DNA of 10,826 nt, taken from Chloroflexota bacterium (GTDB lineage Bacteria > Chloroflexota > Anaerolineae > Caldilineales > Caldilineaceae). The notes under the pieces were generated by a model. It saw only the letters and a list, made by a program, of their open reading frames with translations. It ran no database searches and had not been told where the DNA came from. The stretch covers positions 1 to 10,826 of the forward strand of contig JACQGT010000133.1 in NCBI GenBank assembly GCA_016199425.1. The letters run 5' to 3'. Position numbers and translations under genes: made by a program. This document shows positions 7,640 to 10,826 of the stretch, one piece after another; within the stretch, counting starts at the first letter, position 1, and every line of letters starts with the position of its first letter.

Positions 7640-10135
7640 TTACCGGCGAATGGTGGGCAGGAAAAGCTGAATCCCACCTGGCGAAACGGGTATTGCATTC
7701 AACCCCAGGCGGTCCTGGGCATAGAAGACGATGCGATAGTCGCCGGGATCCAGAAAACCATTCGTGTAATTCACACTGTACTTGCCCGGCTGCCCGGCCA
7801 CCGGCTCCAGTTTTAACACCGGTACATTCAGGTTGATGGTCACCTCGGCTGGCTCCTCGAAGGTCGACCCGTAGATTGCCGCCCAGACCAGCTCTGTCTG
7901 CTCAGCTCCCTCGGCCACACTCGCCGTCAACACCCCGTCTGCTCCGCTGCGCTGCACATCCGCTCCCTCAATCACCGGACGCACGGAGCTGAAGAAGCGG
8001 GTTACGTAGCGGTTGACCGCAAACGTGCCGTCGCCCGCGTTGTAGACCCCATCCCCGTTGTCGTCCAGGAAGGGCGTCTGGTTGACGCCTGTCGTCGTCA
8101 CCGCGGCTTTGGCCTGGTCGAAACAGACTTTCAGATTCTCGCTGTCGGCTACACAGGAGAAGAAGGCATCCGAGAAGTAGGCGCCCTGGGCCGAGGCGTA
8201 GGCGTTGTTGTTGAAACCGGTGGAGGTGATGATCACCCGCCCCGGTTTGCTGATGCTGTCCCCTGGCGGGTTCACCCGGTGAATAAAGCTCCCCGACAGG
8301 CACGCCTCGTAGACGACCGTCACTTCTGTCACCCCCGATTCGCTTTCCAGTGTAGTCAGCCAACCGTCCATCTCGTCAGGCGTGATGCTGTTGGCCCCGG
8401 TGCAGCCGGAGACGCAGAATTTGTTGGCAAAGCCGTGGTCCATCATATAAATAAAGAGCGGTCTGCTCGGGCCTACGCGTGTCTTGGCCCAAACGGTAAT
8501 CGCCTGTTGGAAGGCGGCCGGGCTGGCCGTGGCGTCCACCTCGTCGGCCACCCCGTTCTTGTCCGGGTCCTGGGCCACGGGGGCCAGGTAGAAGATGTCG
8601 TCGTCGGTGAAGCCGGCGCTCTTGAAGATGCGGTAGGCCCGGTTGGTCGAGTTGTAGATGTTTGTCTGCAAGCCAGAGGTCTCGTTCCGCCCCGCAATGA
8701 GTATCACCGCACCGGGGCTGTTGCCCAGACGCTTGACCAGAATGTTCTGCTGGCCGCTGTTGCCCGCCGCGTCGTAAACTGTCACCCGCAGGCTGTTGTC
8801 GCCCGCGCCCAATTCCATATCTTCCACCCGCCAGGTGTCGCTGGCGCCGCTGAGGGTGTAGTCCCACTTTTCCCCGCCTTTGGTCAGATTCTGCACCCGT
8901 ACCCGGCTCAGGTTATTGCCGCTGTCCGAGGCCAGGCCGGTCAAAGTAATCTTCTCGGCGGTGGTGGTGTAGGTGGCGGAACTGGTGGGCTGCTGGATGA
9001 CTAAGCTGGGCAGAGTCAGGTCTGCCGGGATCTGGGCGGTGCATTGGACCTCACCAGACGGGGGGCTTGAGTTGGTGGAGAAGTCCAGTGCCCGCACCAG
9101 GAAGGCATAGGTGACGCCGGTGGTCAAGCCGCCCACCTGGTAATAGGTCGTCTCGGCTCCGTCCACATCGTCCACATTGCTCAGCGGCCCCCCGGCCGTG
9201 CCGTAGCTAATGCGGTATTTGCGCACATCTCGCTCCAAGCTCTTGCGCCACTGGACGCCGACGGTCGTGGCATCGATAGAGATGCAGCGGGGATTGGTCG
9301 GCGCGGAGGGCGGCATATTGTCCACCGTCACTGAAATCGTATAGTTGGCCTCTGCGCCAAAGAATGTGCTGTCAAACTGCTGCAGGCGGATGAAATAGTC
9401 CCCGTTTTTGACAGAATCCCATTCCAGGCGTACGGTCGAACCAAAGGCGTTGTTGCCCGATGTGGCCGGGTCGCTGGCGCAGGTGTCGTGGAGGAAGATG
9501 ACCGCATCGGCCTTCGCTCCTATGTTCTCCACCTGAATAATGTAGGTTTTGTTGGCTTGGGCCGTGAATTTGACCCAATCCACATCACTTCCCAGATGGA
9601 AGTTGTGGCTCTGTCCGCTGCCGTCGCTGTTGATGCTCTTGGCCTGGGCGCAGGTGTCGTCGATCTCGAAGCTGTCGCCGCTCGTCGGTACAGTCGTCGG
9701 CGTGGCCGTGCGGGTGGGCGTAGGTGTACTTGTATTGACAGTTGGGGGAGTATTTGTGGCTGTCGGCGTGTTGGTGTTGGCGGTTGTCGGCGTGCGGGTT
9801 GGCGTCGGCGTGCTGGTATTGGCTGTCGTCGGTGTGCGGGTGGGTGTCGGCGTGCTGGTATTGGCTGTCGTCGGCGTGCGGGTGGGCGTGGGCGAAGGTG
9901 TAGACGCGCCGCCGGCAAAGCCACTTTCGACGCGATAGTTGCCGCTCACCGCCACATCACCCAACGCTCCCAGGGAGTCATCGATCCGGAAGTTGGTCGA
10001 CTGGCGCGCGCCGCCGCTCGACACCACCCACCAGCGCAGATCGAAGTTGGTGGAGATTTGGGCCAGAACCGCGCTGGTCAGTACAATCGCCAGAATGCTC
10101 CCTATCGCGTAGGGTAATTTGCGGGTCCGCTTCAC
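7640..10135 (-). CDS. Secreted legumain-like (C13-type) cysteine peptidase with Thr-Pro repeat linker, PPC, FN3 and Ig-like modules
   Basis: The protein has 831 residues. The start is GTG at 10135, with GAGG 8 bases upstream and no better ATG. Residues 1-26 are a signal peptide or membrane anchor. Residues 28-76 are a short conserved-looking segment (WWVVSSGGARQSTNFRIDD). Residues 79-150 are a low-complexity Thr-Pro linker with a 14-residue period. A PPC domain (155-272), FN3 (274-366) and Ig-like domain (375-470) precede the caspase-fold peptidase (475-720). His567 in YMMDHG and Cys612 in YEACLSGSF are the expected C13 dyad. Calcium-loop-like motifs are DPDKNGVADEVD (523-534) and DDNGDGVYNAGD (691-702). 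Cysteine pairs 574/578 and 661/671 are shared with the paralogue. A beta domain follows and the chain ends LFLPTIRR. It lies 47 bases after the fibre-like gene and 90 bases before its longer paralogue, in the same reading frame as that paralogue. Activity and substrate are inferred only from family. Confidence 0.92.
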   Translation of the reverse strand: MKRTRKLPYAIGSILAIVLTSAVLAQISTNFDLRWWVVSSGGARQSTNFRIDDSLGALGDVAVSGNYRVESGFAGGASTPSPTPTRTPTTANTSTPTPTRTPTTANTSTPTPTRTPTTANTNTPTATNTPPTVNTSTPTPTRTATPTTVPTSGDSFEIDDTCAQAKSINSDGSGQSHNFHLGSDVDWVKFTAQANKTYIIQVENIGAKADAVIFLHDTCASDPATSGNNAFGSTVRLEWDSVKNGDYFIRLQQFDSTFFGAEANYTISVTVDNMPPSAPTNPRCISIDATTVGVQWRKSLERDVRKYRISYGTAGGPLSNVDDVDGAETTYYQVGGLTTGVTYAFLVRALDFSTNSSPPSGEVQCTAQIPADLTLPSLVIQQPTSSATYTTTAEKITLTGLASDSGNNLSRVRVQNLTKGGEKWDYTLSGASDTWRVEDMELGAGDNSLRVTVYDAAGNSGQQNILVKRLGNSPGAVILIAGRNETSGLQTNIYNSTNRAYRIFKSAGFTDDDIFYLAPVAQDPDKNGVADEVDATASPAAFQQAITVWAKTRVGPSRPLFIYMMDHGFANKFCVSGCTGANSITPDEMDGWLTTLESESGVTEVTVVYEACLSGSFIHRVNPPGDSISKPGRVIITSTGFNNNAYASAQGAYFSDAFFSCVADSENLKVCFDQAKAAVTTTGVNQTPFLDDNGDGVYNAGDGTFAVNRYVTRFFSSVRPVIEGADVQRSGADGVLTASVAEGAEQTELVWAAIYGSTFEEPAEVTINLNVPVLKLEPVAGQPGKYSVNYTNGFLDPGDYRIVFYAQDRLGLNAIPVSPGGIQLFLPTIRR
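7643..8713 (-). repeat. Duplicated peptidase-domain segment, copy 2 (within the 831-residue gene)
   Basis: This segment encodes residues 475-831 and pairs with 3569-4648 in direct orientation, about 4 kb apart. The two copies could recombine; a crossover would delete the N-terminal duplicated module of the longer gene and produce a chimera. Confidence 0.85.
9689..9898 (-). repeat. 42-base tandem repeat encoding a Thr-Pro linker
   Basis: About five units of 42 bases encode a 14-residue period, STPTPTRTPTTANT. Units at residues 94-107 and 108-121 are identical in protein, the unit at 80-93 nearly so, and those at 122-135 and 136-149 are degenerate. It joins the N-terminal segment to the PPC domain, probably as an extended extracellular spacer. 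Near-identical units make copy-number change likely. Confidence 0.85.
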
Positions 10136-10182
10136 AGATGAGTCCTCACGAATTTACAAACAGCTTTCGTGGCTTGATCTTG
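10136..10182 (-). other. Short intergenic spacer between the fibre-like gene and the first peptidase gene
   Basis: 47 bases holding the ribosome binding site of the peptidase gene. I see no convincing promoter or terminator, so co-transcription with the fibre-like gene is plausible. Confidence 0.5.
10144..10147 (-). promoter_or_regulatory. Ribosome binding site for the 831-residue peptidase gene
   Basis: GAGG (within TGAGGA) lies 8 bases before the GTG at 10135 and supports that unusual start codon; no in-frame ATG is near. Confidence 0.7.
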
Positions 10183-10826
10183 TCAATCCCTGTACTCTTT
10201 GGTGATAACCACATCCGAACTCCAGCAGCCTGGGTCAAGCATTGCGCCGTTGCCAGTCCCGCTGGAGGCCGCAACCCACACGCTGACTGTATGATTTCCT
10301 GCCGCCAAACCGGCCCAGAATCCGGTCATTGTCACCCACATTCCATCACTGCCTACTTCAGAGGCTTTGAAGCTTACTCGACCGCGCCCTACAGTCGGGG
10401 CCGCATCGTCGACCCGCAGTTCGAAACGAGCGCCTGTCCCTGACAGAGAAGTAATGACGGCAATCCTGCCGTTGAAGGTAATCTCCATTGTTGAGTCAGT
10501 ATATACCTTTGCAAAGGTGCCGATATTCGCAACCTTTGTGAAAGTGGTTCCAAAGCTTACGTTTCCTAAGCAAGTGGAATTGATAGTATTGAACTGTACG
10601 GGAAGACCTGTATGGGTGTGGGAGCCCTGGGCTACCTGACCTACACCAGCGCCAATTGCGCCCTCGGCATTCAGATCGTCCAGGGCAGAAAAGTTGTCTG
10701 TAGAGAGCTGTCCAGATGTAATTTCCCCTGCTGAGTGCTGATGGACACTCTTGGCAAACTCAGCCGAGTCCATCCCATCCAACACATCCGCGTCCAGGCC
10801 GCTGCCCGCGCCGTCCGCGCCGGTCA
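10183..10826 (-). CDS. Fibre-like repeat protein with beta-rich C-terminal domain, 5' end cut by window edge
   Basis: 213 residues are visible before TGA at 10185-10183, and the frame is open to the right edge. The true start is outside: the first visible GTG (10785) sits within a repeat motif, not at a start. The visible N-terminus, GADGAGSGLDADVLDGMDSA, and the following stretch with ITSGQLSTDNFSALDDL and AEGAIGAG resemble the GLDADLLDG and ITSGTLSTDRYSAYADL repeats of phage tail fibres and many large bacterial surface proteins. The last ~135 residues are strand-rich (TMEITFNGRIAVI, NHTVSVWVAAS), with one cysteine near each end (NSTCLG, DPGCWS), and could be a jelly-roll-like head domain. 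I do not recognise a specific family. Base composition is clearly lower in GC than in the protease genes. The 47-base gap to the next gene suggests co-transcription. An adhesin or structural fibre role is inference. Confidence 0.8.
   Translation of the reverse strand, partial: TGADGAGSGLDADVLDGMDSAEFAKSVHQHSAGEITSGQLSTDNFSALDDLNAEGAIGAGVGQVAQGSHTHTGLPVQFNTINSTCLGNVSFGTTFTKVANIGTFAKVYTDSTMEITFNGRIAVITSLSGTGARFELRVDDAAPTVGRGRVSFKASEVGSDGMWVTMTGFWAGLAAGNHTVSVWVAASSGTGNGAMLDPGCWSSDVVITKEYRD

Noticed and set aside
8279..9004. A plus-strand open frame of 241 codons, and a similar one at 9488-10117
   Set aside because: Both are codon-aligned antisense shadows of the 831-residue peptidase; the second reflects the Thr-Pro repeat read backwards.
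10147..10171. Small hairpin (CACGAA/TTCGTG) after the fibre-like gene as a terminator
   Set aside because: Only 6 base pairs with a 13-base loop, no U-tract, and it overlaps the ribosome binding site of the next gene.

Overview
The window is a GC-rich stretch of bacterial DNA in which all supported genes lie on the minus strand, so they read from the right edge to the left. The style suggests a Chloroflexota (Anaerolineae or Caldilineae-like) genome or a similar environmental lineage. The evidence is large secreted mosaic proteins with PPC, FN3 and CARDB modules, Thr-Pro-rich linkers, an anti-sigma-like module joined to a helical module, and C-terminal tails of the form LFLPxIxR. This assignment rests on remembered family habits; there is no rRNA, tRNA or housekeeping marker to test it.

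In transcription order: (i) 10826-10183, the 3' end of a gene for a fibre-like protein with an LDADVLDG-type repeat and a beta-rich C-terminal domain; (ii) 10135-7640, a complete 831-residue secreted legumain-like (C13) cysteine peptidase with PPC, FN3 and Ig-like modules; (iii) 7549-3566, a complete 1327-residue paralogue with the same C-terminal half, carrying a duplicated anti-sigma-like plus helical module at its N-terminus; (iv) 3469-1, the first 1156 residues of a third secreted peptidase, with a CARDB-like domain, four PPC-like domains, a Pro-Thr linker and a gingipain-type (C25) caspase-fold domain, still open at the left edge.

The gaps are short (47, 90 and 96 bases), which fits one transcription unit, though no promoter is convincing. 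The two larger gaps are not plain spacers. The 90-base gap holds a long imperfect hairpin built from TTGGGTA/TTGGATA/TTGGAGA heptads, just before the ribosome binding site of gene (iii). The 96-base gap holds a REPIN-like inverted pair of palindromes that supplies the stop codon of gene (iii).

The theme is export of three caspase-fold cysteine peptidases from two families, each behind beta-sandwich modules, next to a fibre-like protein. Inference: a surface or extracellular proteolysis cluster, perhaps calcium-dependent, since both C13 domains hold two calcium-loop-like motifs. Targets and any autoprocessing cannot be read from the sequence. No CRISPR array, insertion sequence, tRNA or rRNA was seen.
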